From Neocallimastix lanati (nom. inval.) (taxonomy: Eukaryota > Neocallimastigomycota > Neocallimastigomycetes > Neocallimastigales > Neocallimastigaceae): a stretch of DNA of 64,000 nucleotides. Below are positions 1-12,171 of the stretch, in pieces (the stretch's first letter is position 1; each line of letters begins with the position of its first letter). Made by a program: the position numbers and the translations under genes. The stretch covers positions 1,148,501-1,212,500 of the forward strand of contig JACVTC010000045.1 of the NCBI GenBank assembly GCA_016946835.1, written 5' to 3'. The notes under the pieces are model-generated. The model saw nothing but the letters and a program-made list of their open reading frames with translations. It searched no databases and was not told the origin of the DNA.

Positions 1-1232
1 TTAAGATATATTCTTTTTTAAAATTTTTAAGATATGAATTTTATTTTAATAATTATTAATCTCTAAAATTAATTCTTATAAAGGTTTAAGGATTAAAAGA
101 TATTTATTAATGAATATTATTTATTTATAAAATTATTTATAAAATTATTTATAAAATCGAATAAATATTCAATGATTTTATCATATTATAAAGTTAATAT
201 TTTATTTATGTAAGTTATTTTTTTAAATATATTTGTAAAATCTTAAAAATTTAAAACTTTATAATATAGTTAATGTTATTTTTGTTATATTTAAGTATAA
301 TAAATATATTTTTTCTTTTATAATTCCTATTTTTTTTGTTTTAATTTTTATATAAAAAAATTTATTTGTGATTTACAATAAAACTAAATATTTATTATAA
401 ATATATAATAAATTGTAAATTTTTTTTGAGATAAAATTTTTATTTGGATTTAATTATAAATTTTATTGAATAAAAAATAAAAATAATTCTTCTAGATTAA
501 AATAATTAAAAATATTATGTATGCATTTCAAATATCTTTTTGAAAATTAAAAAATTTAAAATTTCAATAGAGTTTCTATAGAATTATATATAAAACAAAT
601 AATTCGGTAAATATAAAATAATACAATTTATTTAATTTTCGTTCTACAATAGGTAGAAACATTTATATTAGTAACGACAAAATATTGTTGGTAATCACAA
701 TAAATAAAAGGAATTCATTGATATATATAAGAATCTAATTATTCTTATGATGAAATCACCTTATTAACCATGGATTTGTTAGATTATTAAAGAAGTTAAT
801 TTGACATTATAGCAATAAAATGAAGAAAATTTAAAATCATCACTAAAAATGATTTAAAGGAATTCTTTCAGTCTAATTAATTTTTTAATTTATAAAATTA
901 AAAACAATAATATTTTAATAATATTTTTTGTTTCATTTAAATAAATTTTTCGTTAATCGCTATTTAAAATTCTAAATAAAAATTTATAATAGATATAAAT
1001 AAGAAAAATTAGCAAAAAATATTTTTTTATGAATACATTAAATTAAATTTATTTATTTTTTAATAAAAATTTTAATATATTAATTAATTAAAAATATAAT
1101 TATTTAATAAAAATTTTAAGATTTTTATAACTTTATTTATTTTATTTTTAAATTAAAATATAAAAAAAATATATAAATATTTAATAAAAATTCTATTTAA
1201 AAATAAAAAATTTTTATTAATAAATAAAAAAA
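1..1232. other. AT-rich spacer, no gene seen
   Basis: This stretch is almost pure A/T with short direct repeats of ttataaaattatttataaa near 125-155. No open frame with protein-like composition was found on either strand. The last 100 bases are A/T-only leader in front of the glycosyltransferase start and presumably contain its promoter, but no distinctive element can be named. Confidence 0.6.
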
Positions 1233-1994
1233 ATGAATTTAATTTTTGGAGTATTTTTAATTACTTTTTTATTTCTAGAAATATTTATAACGAATATTAA
1301 TGCCTTACCATTATCCATTGTTGTGCCTGTATTTAATACAGCATCATACTTAGACAGGTGTATAAATTCAATATTGAATCAAACTTTTAAAGATTTTGAA
1401 TTAATATGTATTGACGATGGATCAACAGATAACTCCATGGAAATATTAGAAAAGTATAGAATAACCGATAATAGAGTTAAAGTTATTCATTTTGAACAAA
1501 ATAAAGGTGCCAGTGCTGCAAGAAATGAAGGAATCGAAAATGCAAAAGGGGAATTTATTGGATTTGTTGATAGTGATGATTATATTGATGAAAGATTTTA
1601 TGAAAATCTACTAAAAAAATCAAATGGTTATGATATTGTGGTTGGTCAACTTGTTTTAAGTACTAATATTTCTAAATTTTATTATAAAGAAGAATATAAA
1701 GATCATTGGTCAATTTATGATTCAATTTGGAAAAAAGAGTTCTTAAATGAAAATAATATCAGATATGATGAAACATTGAAAATTGGAAATGATTATGCCT
1801 TTAATGTACTTGCTTATAAATATAATCCAAGAATTATGAACTTACCCGATGAAGGAATATATTATTATTACAAGAGAAGAACAGGTTCTCTCAGAAATTT
1901 TTCAAAAAAATCTTTAAAAAAATTTAATAAAATTGCACAAAAAAAATTTAAAATCAAAAAAAAGCATTTAAAGAAAAGAAAAGAATATTTTTAA
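1233..1994 (+). CDS. Family 2 glycosyltransferase with signal peptide (copy 1)
   Basis: Single-exon 253-residue protein. Residues 1-24 form a hydrophobic signal peptide ending NINA, followed at once by the GT-A fold start LPLSIVVPVFN. The nucleotide-sugar/metal motifs are visible: DDGS at 61-64 and DSDD at 113-116. A GIYYYYKRRTGS motif closes the domain near residue 220. The last 30 residues are very Lys/Arg-rich. The family transfers a sugar from a nucleotide-sugar to an acceptor; donor and acceptor cannot be told from sequence. The domain is of the bacterial WcaA/EpsJ type, so horizontal acquisition is likely (inference), yet a eukaryotic signal peptide places it in the ER/Golgi lumen or outside. 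The start is the only ATG giving the signal peptide. A close paralogue lies at 4865-5626 and a third at the right end of the window. Confidence 0.88.
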   Translation: MNLIFGVFLITFLFLEIFITNINALPLSIVVPVFNTASYLDRCINSILNQTFKDFELICIDDGSTDNSMEILEKYRITDNRVKVIHFEQNKGASAARNEGIENAKGEFIGFVDSDDYIDERFYENLLKKSNGYDIVVGQLVLSTNISKFYYKEEYKDHWSIYDSIWKKEFLNENNIRYDETLKIGNDYAFNVLAYKYNPRIMNLPDEGIYYYYKRRTGSLRNFSKKSLKKFNKIAQKKFKIKKKHLKKRKEYF

Positions 1995-2410
1995 ATTATT
2001 TCTTTTTAAATAATATACTTAAAAAAAAAATATATAATTTCTAATATAAATATAATTTCTAATATAAATATAATTTCTAAAATTTAAATTTATTATTATT
2101 ATTTTTATAGTAAAAGTTATATATTTAATTATTATCACATTTTATTATTATTTAAAAATTCATCTTATAAAATTACTTTATTATTAATTTGTAAATAAAT
2201 GATTTATATTTAAGTAAAAATTATTTAATCATTAAATAAATTATAAATAAAATTAAATTATTATTTGTGTTTTATATAAATTAAATTTATTATATATGTT
2301 TATAAATATTAAATTTAAAATAATTATTAATTAAATGTTTTAAAATAGACAGAAAATCTTATTTTGGTTAATTATTTATAATAAATAAAATTTCTATCAC
2401 ATATGGTTCT

Positions 2411-3440
2411 ATGAAAAGTAGGAATCTCTTTTTTATTATGTAAGAATTAAGAATAGTATAAGTCTAATATATTATACATTTTTATTGTATTTATAGTTTA
2501 TGTTCTATGTAGCTTCTTATTATTAGATACATATTTTACACGGATATATTAAAATGTTTAACAATACTCCTTAAATTAATATATTTATAAAACTTTATAT
2601 TTTTATTTTAATTTCTTATTTTCAATAATATTAAAACACCATTGCCAAGATTTATCGGATGAAAGAGATAATTTCATAAAAAATCTTTGTCAAAAAAACT
2701 TTTATTGATAAATGTATTTATTGGATATAAAATACCTCCAAAGCCATTCATAGGTTTTCCGGTATTAACGATCATACTTTTAATAGTATTTAAATCACCT
2801 ACTTCTGTTTTTATATATTAATATTTATATGATTCCTATTTATATTCAGATGTTAAGTATTGATTTGAAGCACCTAAAAATTACATCAGGATATTTTTGT
2901 GTTCTTCTAAAAACATTTTTATCCATCATTGTTTTCATATGATACGGTAATCACAAATTAATATTTGATTATTATGATATTTCTATAAGGTTAATATCAG
3001 CTTTAAATAGTTACTTATATTTCTTTCATGTCATAAGATTTCAATCAAATCTGGATAAATATTTATAATTTAAATAATTAATATTTTTATATATTAATTA
3101 TATATATTTTCTCCTTTAGTATTTTATAAAAGGTTTCTTTTATTGTTTCTTTATCATTAAATTGTTTTAATTTATGAAGGTTTTTATTTTGTTCACAAAT
3201 AATCCATTATTTTTTAGCAAATAATCAAAATAATATAATTTAAGTTATTTTGTATTGATTACTGGAAAATAATCTTTATAAACATTAAATGTTATTAATA
3301 ATATATATATATTCTTTTTTTAAAAATTTTAAATTGTTATTAAAATTGATAGATTGGATTAAATATTATTGATTACAGTTTAGCAAAAATAATGAAATTT
3401 ATATTTAATTCAATATTCATATTTTAATTTATATTAAATT
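2411..3440 (-). mobile_element. Decayed LTR plus internal fragment of the cargo-bearing LTR family
   Basis: 2411-2612 matches, in reverse, the LTR family seen at 5651 and 22073 (ends, TATA-like middle and the ATTAAAGGAG-like block). It runs directly into 2613-3440, which matches the internal part of the larger element at 14550-15620. On the minus strand that internal part contains a glycosyltransferase-like remnant with short recognisable pieces such as FRRTQKYPDVIF, MIVNTGKP and FGGILYP. It is a fossil with many breaks and no partner LTR was found. It sits between the two GT2 genes. Confidence 0.6.
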
Positions 3441-4864
3441 AAATAAAAACACTACAAATTTTATATTTATGAAAAATAAATCATAACTAAATTAAGTTAA
3501 TATTTAATAGAAACAATCAAGTACATTTATAGGTACAAACTAAGTAATCTTAATATACACAGTAATATATATGCGCAAAATAAAATTTAAACAAAATTTG
3601 TTACTATTAATAGTACCCAATAAATTTTATTATAATATGCTAAAAATCAAAAGTATAGCATTTACACCCCAGGTTTCAATGACTACATTGATAAATACCT
3701 ATATGAAAATGCAAATATACCTCCTATAGTGATTATTGTGTTGTTAAAGAATCAAATATAGTCAATATTATATTAAAACCAATAAAATACCTACAGAGAA
3801 CATATATGTTAAAATATTTATATGCTAAAATTTGAAATATAACAAATATTGTATATATAAAAAAAAATTATTATGTTACTTTTTAAAAAAAAAAAAAAAA
3901 AAACGTCCACTTAAATTGCATTTATTTATATAATTATATTTACATAAAATAATAATAGCATGTTTAACACATATTAGGACAATATCTTTATACATTAATA
4001 ACTAAATTTATAGTTTGATAATTTAACAAATAAACCCTGGTATATAAGAAACATACACTATTTATACATAAAAGTATTTACTTTGTAATAAACTATTTCC
4101 ATACTATGATTATGTGAAATAAAATATAATAATATAAAAGATTTAAGAAATCAAAATTTAAACTTTTTTTTTTTAGCACAAAACTATATTTAGAATGTAG
4201 TTATTTTAATGTGCATTTATACATATCATCATAGTATATTTATATAAAATGAAATAACGAATAGGACTACTATATATCAGAAATCTCATATAAAGTAATT
4301 TTAAATTTAATAAAATTTAAATATTCCAGAAAAACATAATAGAATAGTAATTCCTACCTTGAAATAGACTCAAAAAAAAGTGAAAAATATAATAAATAAT
4401 AAAAAGATTTTTATATTATTTATTTTAAAAAAATAAAAAGTAATTGAAATAACAAGTAATTAAGACCATTTGAAACTTGTAATTTGTTACAAAATAATCA
4501 TTTTAATTAACATATTAATTTATTTATACTTTGTTATTTTAATTATATTCATATAAGTTATTAATATGTAACATTATTTATTTAAAAACATTTATATTTA
4601 TTTTAAATTTTAATGTTTTATTTTTATTATTGAAAAACTTTATTTCATAAACTAATATAAAATTAAAAATTTATTAATTAAAAATTATAAATATTAAAAT
4701 TAATTTCTACTAAAGAGTTTTTCTTTTTTGAAAGAAAAAAAGAATTAAACAAATTTATTTTTTAAAGGTTAAAATATTTAGTATTTTATATTCTTAAAGA
4801 AAATTTAATTTAATATAAATATTACTTAAAGCTCTTCCTATATTAAAAAATATTAAAGATAAAA
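3441..4864. other. AT-rich spacer with a diverged repeat
   Basis: No gene seen. About 3990-4250 is a diverged copy of 36520-36760: shared blocks include tttatacataaaa, aataaaccatttcca-like and a tatgtgaaataaaat-like stretch. The repeat family was not identified. The 100 bases before 4865 are the leader of the next gene. Confidence 0.4.
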
Positions 4865-5626
4865 ATGAAATTATTTAATAGTTTATTCCCAATTATTTAT
4901 TTATCTTTAGAAGTATTCTTAAAAAACACCTTTGCATTACCATTATCAATTATTGTACCTGTATATAATACAGGGCCTTACTTGGATAGATGTATAAAAT
5001 CAATTTTAAATCAAACTTTCAAGGATTATGAACTAATTTTTGTTGATGATGCTTCAACTGATAATTCATTAGACATATTAAAGAAATACAAGGAAACTGA
5101 TAATCGAATCAAAATTATTCATCTGGAAATAAATAAAGGACCTGGTGCAGCAAGAAATATAGGAATGGACAATGCAGAAGGAGAATTCATAGGATTTGTT
5201 GATAGTGATGATTATATTGATGAGCGATTTTACGAAAGTCTAATGAAAAATTCAAATGAATATGATATAGTAATAGGTCACAAAGTAATAAGTACTAACA
5301 CTATGGAATACCATGAAAAATCTAAAAATTCTGCTATTTGGAATGTATATGAAAAAGTTTGGAGAAAAACGTTTATAAAAAATAATAACATCAGATTTAA
5401 TGAAACAATGAGACATGGTGGAGATGATGTAGAATTTAATAATTTAGCTTATACATTCAATCCTAAAATTTTAAAATTACCGGATGAAGGAATTTATTAT
5501 TATTATAAAAGAAGAACTGGTTCTAGTACATATATTTCTAAAAAACAATTAAGAAAATTTGAAAAGAAGGTTAAAAAGAATTTAAGAAAACAGAAAAGAA
5601 TTAATAAAAATAAAAAATTTCTGTAG
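4865..5626 (+). CDS. Family 2 glycosyltransferase with signal peptide (copy 2)
   Basis: A 253-residue, single-exon paralogue of the gene at 1233, with the same length and domain layout. It has a signal peptide at residues 1-24 (ending NTFA), then LPLSIIVPVYN, DDAS at 61-64 in place of DDGS, DSDD at 113-116, a GIYYYYKRRTGS block and a strongly basic C-terminal tail. The two proteins are about two-thirds identical by eye, so the duplication is not recent. The most divergent region is residues 125-190, where acceptor specificity usually lies, so the two may act on different acceptors (inference). The decayed LTR at 5651 begins only 24 bases after the stop. Confidence 0.88.
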   Translation: MKLFNSLFPIIYLSLEVFLKNTFALPLSIIVPVYNTGPYLDRCIKSILNQTFKDYELIFVDDASTDNSLDILKKYKETDNRIKIIHLEINKGPGAARNIGMDNAEGEFIGFVDSDDYIDERFYESLMKNSNEYDIVIGHKVISTNTMEYHEKSKNSAIWNVYEKVWRKTFIKNNNIRFNETMRHGGDDVEFNNLAYTFNPKILKLPDEGIYYYYKRRTGSSTYISKKQLRKFEKKVKKNLRKQKRINKNKKFL

Positions 5627-5650
5627 TTGTAATAACAAAATTTATAAGTC

Positions 5651-5845
5651 TAATAGAAATTAAGTTTTATAAATATATTAATTTAAGGAGTGTATTTATT
5701 CATTTTAATATATTCGTGTAAAATATGTAACTAATAATAACAAGCCTCATAGCACATAAACTATAAATTCAATAAAAATATATAATTTATTAGACTTATA
5801 CTATTCGTTATTATTATATAATATTGAGATTCTTACTTTTTCACA
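5651..5845 (+). repeat. Diverged solo LTR
   Basis: Related to the LTRs at 22073 and 41980: it shares an ATTAATTTAAGGAGT-like block, a GTAAAATATGTAACTAATAAT block, an ACATAAACTATAAAT block and a TTTTTCACA end. No internal sequence adjoins it. It is an old fossil. Confidence 0.6.
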
Positions 5846-6668
5846 TCTAATGTTAAAATTTAAAAGACAATATACAAATGTAAATTATATTTTATATTTT
5901 CATGGTTTAAACATTGAAATTATATTAAATATAAAAACATTTAATTTCAATAAAAATTTAAAAATTTTGTCAGATATTTATAATTAAAATATGTAAATAA
6001 AAATAAATTTATAAATAATATAAATAAATATATAAATAAAATATTTTAATATTAAATATAAAAGAAAATTTTACAAAAAATTATGAATTTTTATATTTGA
6101 ATATTTATAAATAAATTGAATTTATTATTTAATATGAAATATTTCAATTAATGTGAAATTCGAAGTACTTTATTTTAAAAAAAGATATTTAAAATAAATT
6201 CTTAAATAATTATTAATAAATTTTATATATTTACATTAAAATCTTTTTTCTTTCTTAAATAAGTTATTTTTTTGTACAATGAAAAAGGAAAATAATAATA
6301 ATAAAGTATTTAATGATTAAATCATGAAATATTAGAAATAAAATAAATGATTAAGTTTTAAATAAAAATATAAATAATAAAATATTATATTCTATAATAA
6401 CAAAAAAAATTTTATTTTAATTATTAAAATTTATACATAATTTAATTTTACTAAAAAAATGAATAAATTTGAAAAATAAAAATTTTAAAAATAATTGTTT
6501 AAAAAAATAATAAAGTTTAATATAATTTTAAATAAAATAAACTCATAACAGAATTGATTATAATAAAATATACAGTAAAAAATAAAATTCACCTAAAATG
6601 ATGATTTTTTGTTTTAAATTTTATTTTCAATTTTAAATATTTAAAAATATAGATCAAGTTTAAACACA
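5846..6668. other. AT-rich spacer, no gene seen
   Basis: Nearly pure A/T sequence without a credible reading frame. It may hold the former promoter of the broken transporter gene that follows. Confidence 0.5.
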
Positions 6669-7735
6669 ATGTTAAAAGGTAAATATATTATTTTATTTTT
6701 ATATTAATTTTTATTTCTCTTATTAAGCAATATGTTTTACTCTTTTTTAAATTATTATAAAAAATTATTTATGTTATAATTTTATTTTTATTTAATAAAA
6801 AATAAATTACAGATAAATTTAAAATATTATGGTTCAATTTTTTAGATATACAAAAGTGTTTTCTTACTATAAATTTACATTATTAAGGGCTCTTTCCTAA
6901 TAAGTATATTCCATTAACAACAGTAGTATTCTCAGAAATAATAAAATTAGTTGTTTCCTCTATTTGTCACGTATATAATCGAAAAAAAAAAGCTTTCCTC
7001 CCAAAAAATAAATTACAATTTTAAAATGTTTTTAAACGAAATTTTTAGCAAACAATATGAATGGTATAAAGTTTTAATTCAAGTTAGTCTTTATCTTTTA
7101 CAAAATAATATTATTTATACTATAGCTTCAAAATTAGATCCAGTGATATTTCAAATTTCATATCAAATGAAAATAATAAGGACTGCCTTTTTAAAGTGTT
7201 AATTTTAAAAAGAATGCTTACGCTACACCAATGGAAATCAATTTTTATTTTAACGATTGATATTACGTTGGTTCAACTGTCTTCCCAATTTAACTAAAAA
7301 AAAGGAACTATTCAAGATATAATAATCGGAATTTTACTTGTTTTTATTTCTTTTATGTCATCTGGAATTTCAGGGATTTATTTTGAAAAAGTCCTTAAAA
7401 ATAGTAAGTTAACTTTATGGGTTAGAACTTTCCTTCTTCTCCATTGTTTCTTGATATTTGTTCGAATAAAGATATATATATGGTGATATATTAAAAAAAA
7501 AAGATTTTTAAGGATTCAATTATTGGAGATTTATTACTATTTTAACTCAAACATTAAGAGGAATATTAATTACTCTTGTAATAAAATATGCACATAATAT
7601 TTTAAAATGTATTGTAACCTCTATATCTATAATAATTTCAGATATTGTTTCTTATTATAAATTTAATATTGATTTATCATAATGGATGCTTAATTGTTAT
7701 ATATGCCACAGTTCAATATGGTAAGAATAAATTAA
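6669..7735 (+). pseudogene. Broken nucleotide-sugar transporter (SLC35A-like)
   Basis: Pieces of an SLC35A/UDP-galactose transporter-type membrane protein are readable in order but in different frames. A possible first ATG at 6669 precedes an intron-like gtaaat...attacag. Then come a piece reading YIPLTTVVFSEIIKLVV (about 6905), an open stretch with YLLQNNIIYTIASKLDP and YQMKIIRTAF (7022-7201), a piece with SSGISGIYFEKVLKNS (about 7355-7415), and a terminal piece with KYAHNILK (about 7588). These match the family's conserved TM-loop motifs (LQNNLLYVA, TYQLKILTTA, SSGFAGVYFEKILK, KYADNILKGFATS). Several frameshifts and stops separate them, including a stop at 7200 and a frame change near 7020, so the gene is dead. 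The family moves nucleotide sugars into the Golgi lumen. Its position just upstream of UDP-glucose dehydrogenase is suggestive but may be chance. Confidence 0.75.
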
Positions 7736-8810
7736 ATACATTTGTAGCCAGTATTTATAATGCTTTGATTTGTTAAATATTATAAAAAAATTTAATATAT
7801 ATATTAAGTATATTAATATAAAATTAGATATAATATTATAAATTATTTTTATAATAAATATATTTAAAAAATTAAAAATAAAATTATATAAATAGAATAA
7901 AATTATCATCATTTACTGTATTTATTTAATATTAAATAATAATAAATAATAATCTAAAATAAATAAATATTATTTATATTATATATAAATTAATGTTTAA
8001 TATAAAATTATTTTTTTATTTTAAATTGCATTTTCTAAATGTCATAATATTTAATAAAATATAAAACATATTTCAATAATTTTTTAATTGATTATATTAA
8101 AATTTTAAAAACTAATATAATTTATTTATATTTTATTTTTAACAAAACTATTATAATTAAATGTTTAGAAACGTAATAAATATTATTTAAAAAAAAATTT
8201 TAATAATAATTTATAATAATTTGTTTTTTTAGATATAAATTTTTAATTATATTGATTATTTACAAATAAACTTTTAATTATTTTAGAAATACATATTAGT
8301 TTTATTTAAAAATTGAAAAATGATTAAATTAATACTAAATATTATAATGAAATTTATTAATTTATTCTAATAAACAATAATTTATTATAAATAATATATT
8401 TATAAATATTATTTATTTAGATATTTTAAAAAAATATATATATTTATAAAAATTAAATAAAATTAGTTGAAACTTAATATAAGAATTACGTATTTTAAAT
8501 TTATAAAAGAATATATAAAAATCTATAAAATCTTATTATATTAATTTCAAAATTAATAAAGCTATATAATATTATATTAAAATTTAAGTTAATAAAGACA
8601 GAAAATAATTTATTTTATTTAAATATCTAATAAATAAATTTAGTAATTATATAATTTATTTATTAAATTAAATATTTTAAAATTTTAATTATAAATATAA
8701 AAAGTGTAATTTTTATTCAGTTTGAAAAATATTTAAAGTAAAAATTTATTATTTAATATTTTTTAAATTTATAATAAATTTTAAATTTTTATTATAAAAT
8801 ATTAAAGAAA
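7736..8810. other. AT-rich spacer, no gene seen
   Basis: About 1 kb of almost pure A/T with no credible frame. The final part is the leader of the dehydrogenase gene. Confidence 0.5.
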
Positions 8811-11159
8811 ATGCTTTTTGAATCACTATTAAATAATGAAAATGAATGTATAATTAAAACTAATGACAAAATCGATCATTTTTCATTTAAAAAGCTCTTG
8901 AATCGACCATTAAATGTTTGCTATATTGGAGCTGGATATGTTGGAGGAACATCAAGTTCAGTAATGGCTTATAAATGTCCAGAAAAAGAGGTTATTGTAA
9001 CAGTTTGTGATGTCGACTCCAAAAAAATTGATTCATGGAATTCTAATAATGTAAATTTTTTATTTATATTATTTATATATTATTTTATATAAATAAATAT
9101 TTTTTTCTAATATTATCATTGATATATTAATATAAAAAAATTTGTATTATAACTACAAAGCTTCCAATTTATGAACCTGGATTAGAAGAAATTGTAAAAG
9201 AGAGAAGAGGAAAAAACTTATTTTTTACTGATGATTTAGATAAATCTATATATTCTGCTGATATTATATTTATTTCTGTTGGCACTCCAACTAAAAAGCA
9301 AGGAATAGGTGCACATCAGGCTGCAGAACTTAGGTGTGTTAAATATTTTAATTAATTTATTTTTTTAACATATTTGAGCTAATTTTAGAATTGCTTCATT
9401 TTCTTTTTAAATATATTAATATTAGTTTAATAATTTTTATAGCTACATAGAGAGTGCTGCTAGAAAAATTGCTACCACATCAAGAAATTCAAAAATTATT
9501 ATAGAAAAGTCAACTGTTCCTTGTAAAACGGCTGAACATATAAGGGCTATATTGGATGCAAATAAATTAAAAAATAATGCATTTGGTAAGGAAATAAATA
9601 TGAATTTAAAGTCTCTAAATTTTAAATAGAATAAAAATGGTAGTCCCCTCAAAATTGGTTGTATTTTCTTATATAAATATATTTTAATATTTTTTGAATT
9701 TAGATAATCTTAAATTATTTAAGGAAAATGTCAAGAACGACAAAAAAAATATAATGAATATGTCACGTTCAAGTAGTAATGCTACTTTAAATGAAAATGA
9801 TACAGTATTTGATGAGAGTAGAGATTTTAATAAAAATGATGAAAGTTTCATACATTTTGAAATTTTATCAAATCCAGAGTTTCTTGCTGAAGGAACTGCT
9901 GTAAATGATATTCTTAATCCTGACAGAATTTTAATAGGAGGATTACCAACAAAGAAAGGATTAATTGCTCAAGAAATAATATGTAAACTTTATTCCTATT
10001 GGATTCCTAAAGAAAAAATTATAAAAATGGGACTCTGGTCAGCTGAGTTATCAAAATTAGTAAATTATTATATTTATATCAATTTTAATTAATTTTTATA
10101 AATTAGATTATAATAAAAATTATTAAATATCTAATTTCACTTTAAAAAATTTAAAGACAGCAAATGCATTTTTAGCTCAAAGAATATCTAGCATTAATTC
10201 TTTAAGTGCTTTATGTGAAGAAGTTGGTGCGGATATTCAAGAAATATCTCATGCCTGTGGTTTAGATTCAAGAATAGGACCCAAATTCCTTAATGCCAGT
10301 ATTGGTATAACAATGCTTTTATATTAATATATATTAAATATATATATATTTATAATCTAAATAAAAACTAATTATAATTTTAATATAGGATTTGGAGGAA
10401 GTTGTTTCCAGAAAGATATTTTAAATTTAATCTATCTCTCAAATTACTTTAATCTTCCAGAAGTTGCTGATTATTGGAAACAAGTAATTACAATGAATGA
10501 ATATAGAAAGACTAGATTTATTAAAAATATTTTTAATAAACTGTTCCAAACTATTAATGGAAAAGTCATATCTATATTTGGTTTTTCATTCAAAAAGAAC
10601 ACTAAAGATACAAGGTAAGTTAAATATTATATTTGAAAGGAATTTCATTTTTTAATATTATTAATATATTAATACCAAAAAATATTAATAGAGAATCTCC
10701 TGCAATAGCAGTAGTGATAGCGTTATTAAGAGAAGGTGCTATAGTTAAAATATATGATCCAAAAGTAACTCTAGTACAAATTAAAAATGATATAAAAGAA
10801 AACAGTGATAATGTAGAATATAATGGTAATTTAAAAAATAAATAATAAATTATAAATTAGTATACATTTATATAACTTATTAATCAATATATAATTATTT
10901 TTATATTTGTATTCTTTAAACAAAAAAAAAAGACTATATTTCAAATGTCATAGTTTGTAATTCATGCTATGAAGCGTCTGATGGTGCAAATGCCATTGTA
11001 ATATGTACTGAATGGGATGAATTTGTATCTCTCGATTATAAAAGAATTTATAATCAAATGTTGAAACCTGCTTTTATGTTTGATGGAAGACTCATTTTGA
11101 ATCACGAAGAATTAAAAAATATTGGTTTTCATGTAGAAGCAATAGGAAAAAAATTATAA
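8811..11159 (+). CDS. UDP-glucose 6-dehydrogenase, eight exons
   Basis: Oxidises UDP-glucose to UDP-glucuronate with two NAD+ in the cytosol. Exons I can place with GT-AG borders and matching phases: 8811-9050, 9161-9333, 9443-9585, 9704-10059, 10157-10304, 10389-10614, 10692-10825 and 10933-11159. Together they give 1647 bases, or 548 residues. The NAD-binding motif GAGYVGG is at about 40-46, EKSTVP in exon 3, [10 protein letters not shown] and WSAELSKL in exon 4, and the catalytic-cysteine motif [10 protein letters not shown] (Cys about 359) in exon 6. Exons 7-8 give YDPKV, TEWDEF and FDGR of the UDP-binding C-terminal domain. The protein is about 50 residues longer than the animal enzyme. 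It has a roughly 30-residue N-terminal extension and an Asn/Ser/Lys/Asp-rich insert at the start of exon 4, before the FEILSNPEF block. The seven introns are 77-118 bases and extremely A/T-rich. The reading frame is intact, so the enzyme should be active. Confidence 0.93.
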
Positions 11160-11958
11160 TAGTAATTATATATTTTAAGAATTAATTAATAATATTAGTT
11201 AAATTAATATTAAATTATTGAATTTATAAAATATCATTAATAATTATATATTAAAATATATTTCTTTTTCATATAATACTTTTAAAATTTATAGTAATAA
11301 CTTTATTACATTACAAATTAAGGAATATTTATAATATAAAATCTTATATTGATTATAATAAAACTAAAATTAACATTTAAAAATAATTATTAATTGTATA
11401 TATTAATATAGTTAAAACTATTAATTTATTAAATTATTGAAATTAACTCTTTTTATAAAAATCAATTTAAAAATAAATTGAAAATATCATTTTTTATATT
11501 AAAAATAATATTAATTATATTATTAAAATTCTTAATATTTGAAATATCAAATAAAATTATTATTTTTTTAATATATAAGAAATTCATTAGTTTATTTAAT
11601 AAAAAGATGTTATATTTTTATATTTCATAAACTTAATAAAATCAAATTCATTGGTCATTTTATTTATAAATAAATTTAATTATTTATAGTATTCAAATTA
11701 TTATTTTTAACTTTCCTGTTAAAATATATTCATTATATTTTGATTTTAATTAACCAATCAATTAGTTTAATATATATTAATATAAAAGCTTTGTAAGCGA
11801 AAATATTTTTCTTTAATTCTATTTTTTAAAATACATTAATAAACAAAATAATATTTATACTATAAAAAAATTAAATCATTATGAAATTATATAAAATATT
11901 AATGTGTCTCAATCTACTAATTGAGTTTAGCTTAAAATAAAATTAAGTTATAATATAA
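11160..11958. other. AT-rich spacer with a diverged repeat
   Basis: No gene seen. About 11780-11950 shares a layout with 24030-24200 and 42640-42850: a tataaaagctttg-like TATA box, a ttcttt-rich stretch, then gtctcaatctactaattgag. The end resembles the primer-binding leader of the LTR elements, so these may be remnants of old LTR 3' halves plus leader (inference). The target site duplication TATAA of the next element is at 11954-11958. Confidence 0.4.
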
Positions 11959-12168
11959 TGTGAAAATTATAAATCTCCTTTTTTTATTATATAAGAATAA
12001 AGAATAGTATGTATGCATAATTTTATACTTTTTTATAGTATTTATAGTAAACATAATATGTGGCTTTTTGTTACTATTGGTCACATATCTTACACTAATA
12101 TATTAATTTATATAACATTACTCCTTTAACTAATATAACTATAAATCTTTATATTTTTGTTTCTAACA
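11959..12168 (-). repeat. 3' LTR of the cargo-bearing element
   Basis: Begins TGTGAAAA and ends TTTCTAACA on the plus strand. The partner LTR is at 16772-16981. Confidence 0.9.
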
Positions 12169-12171
12169 TTC

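Noticed and set aside
7697-7912. 71-codon minus-strand frame
   Set aside because: Ile/Tyr/Asn-rich chance frame overlapping the end of the transporter relic. No motif.
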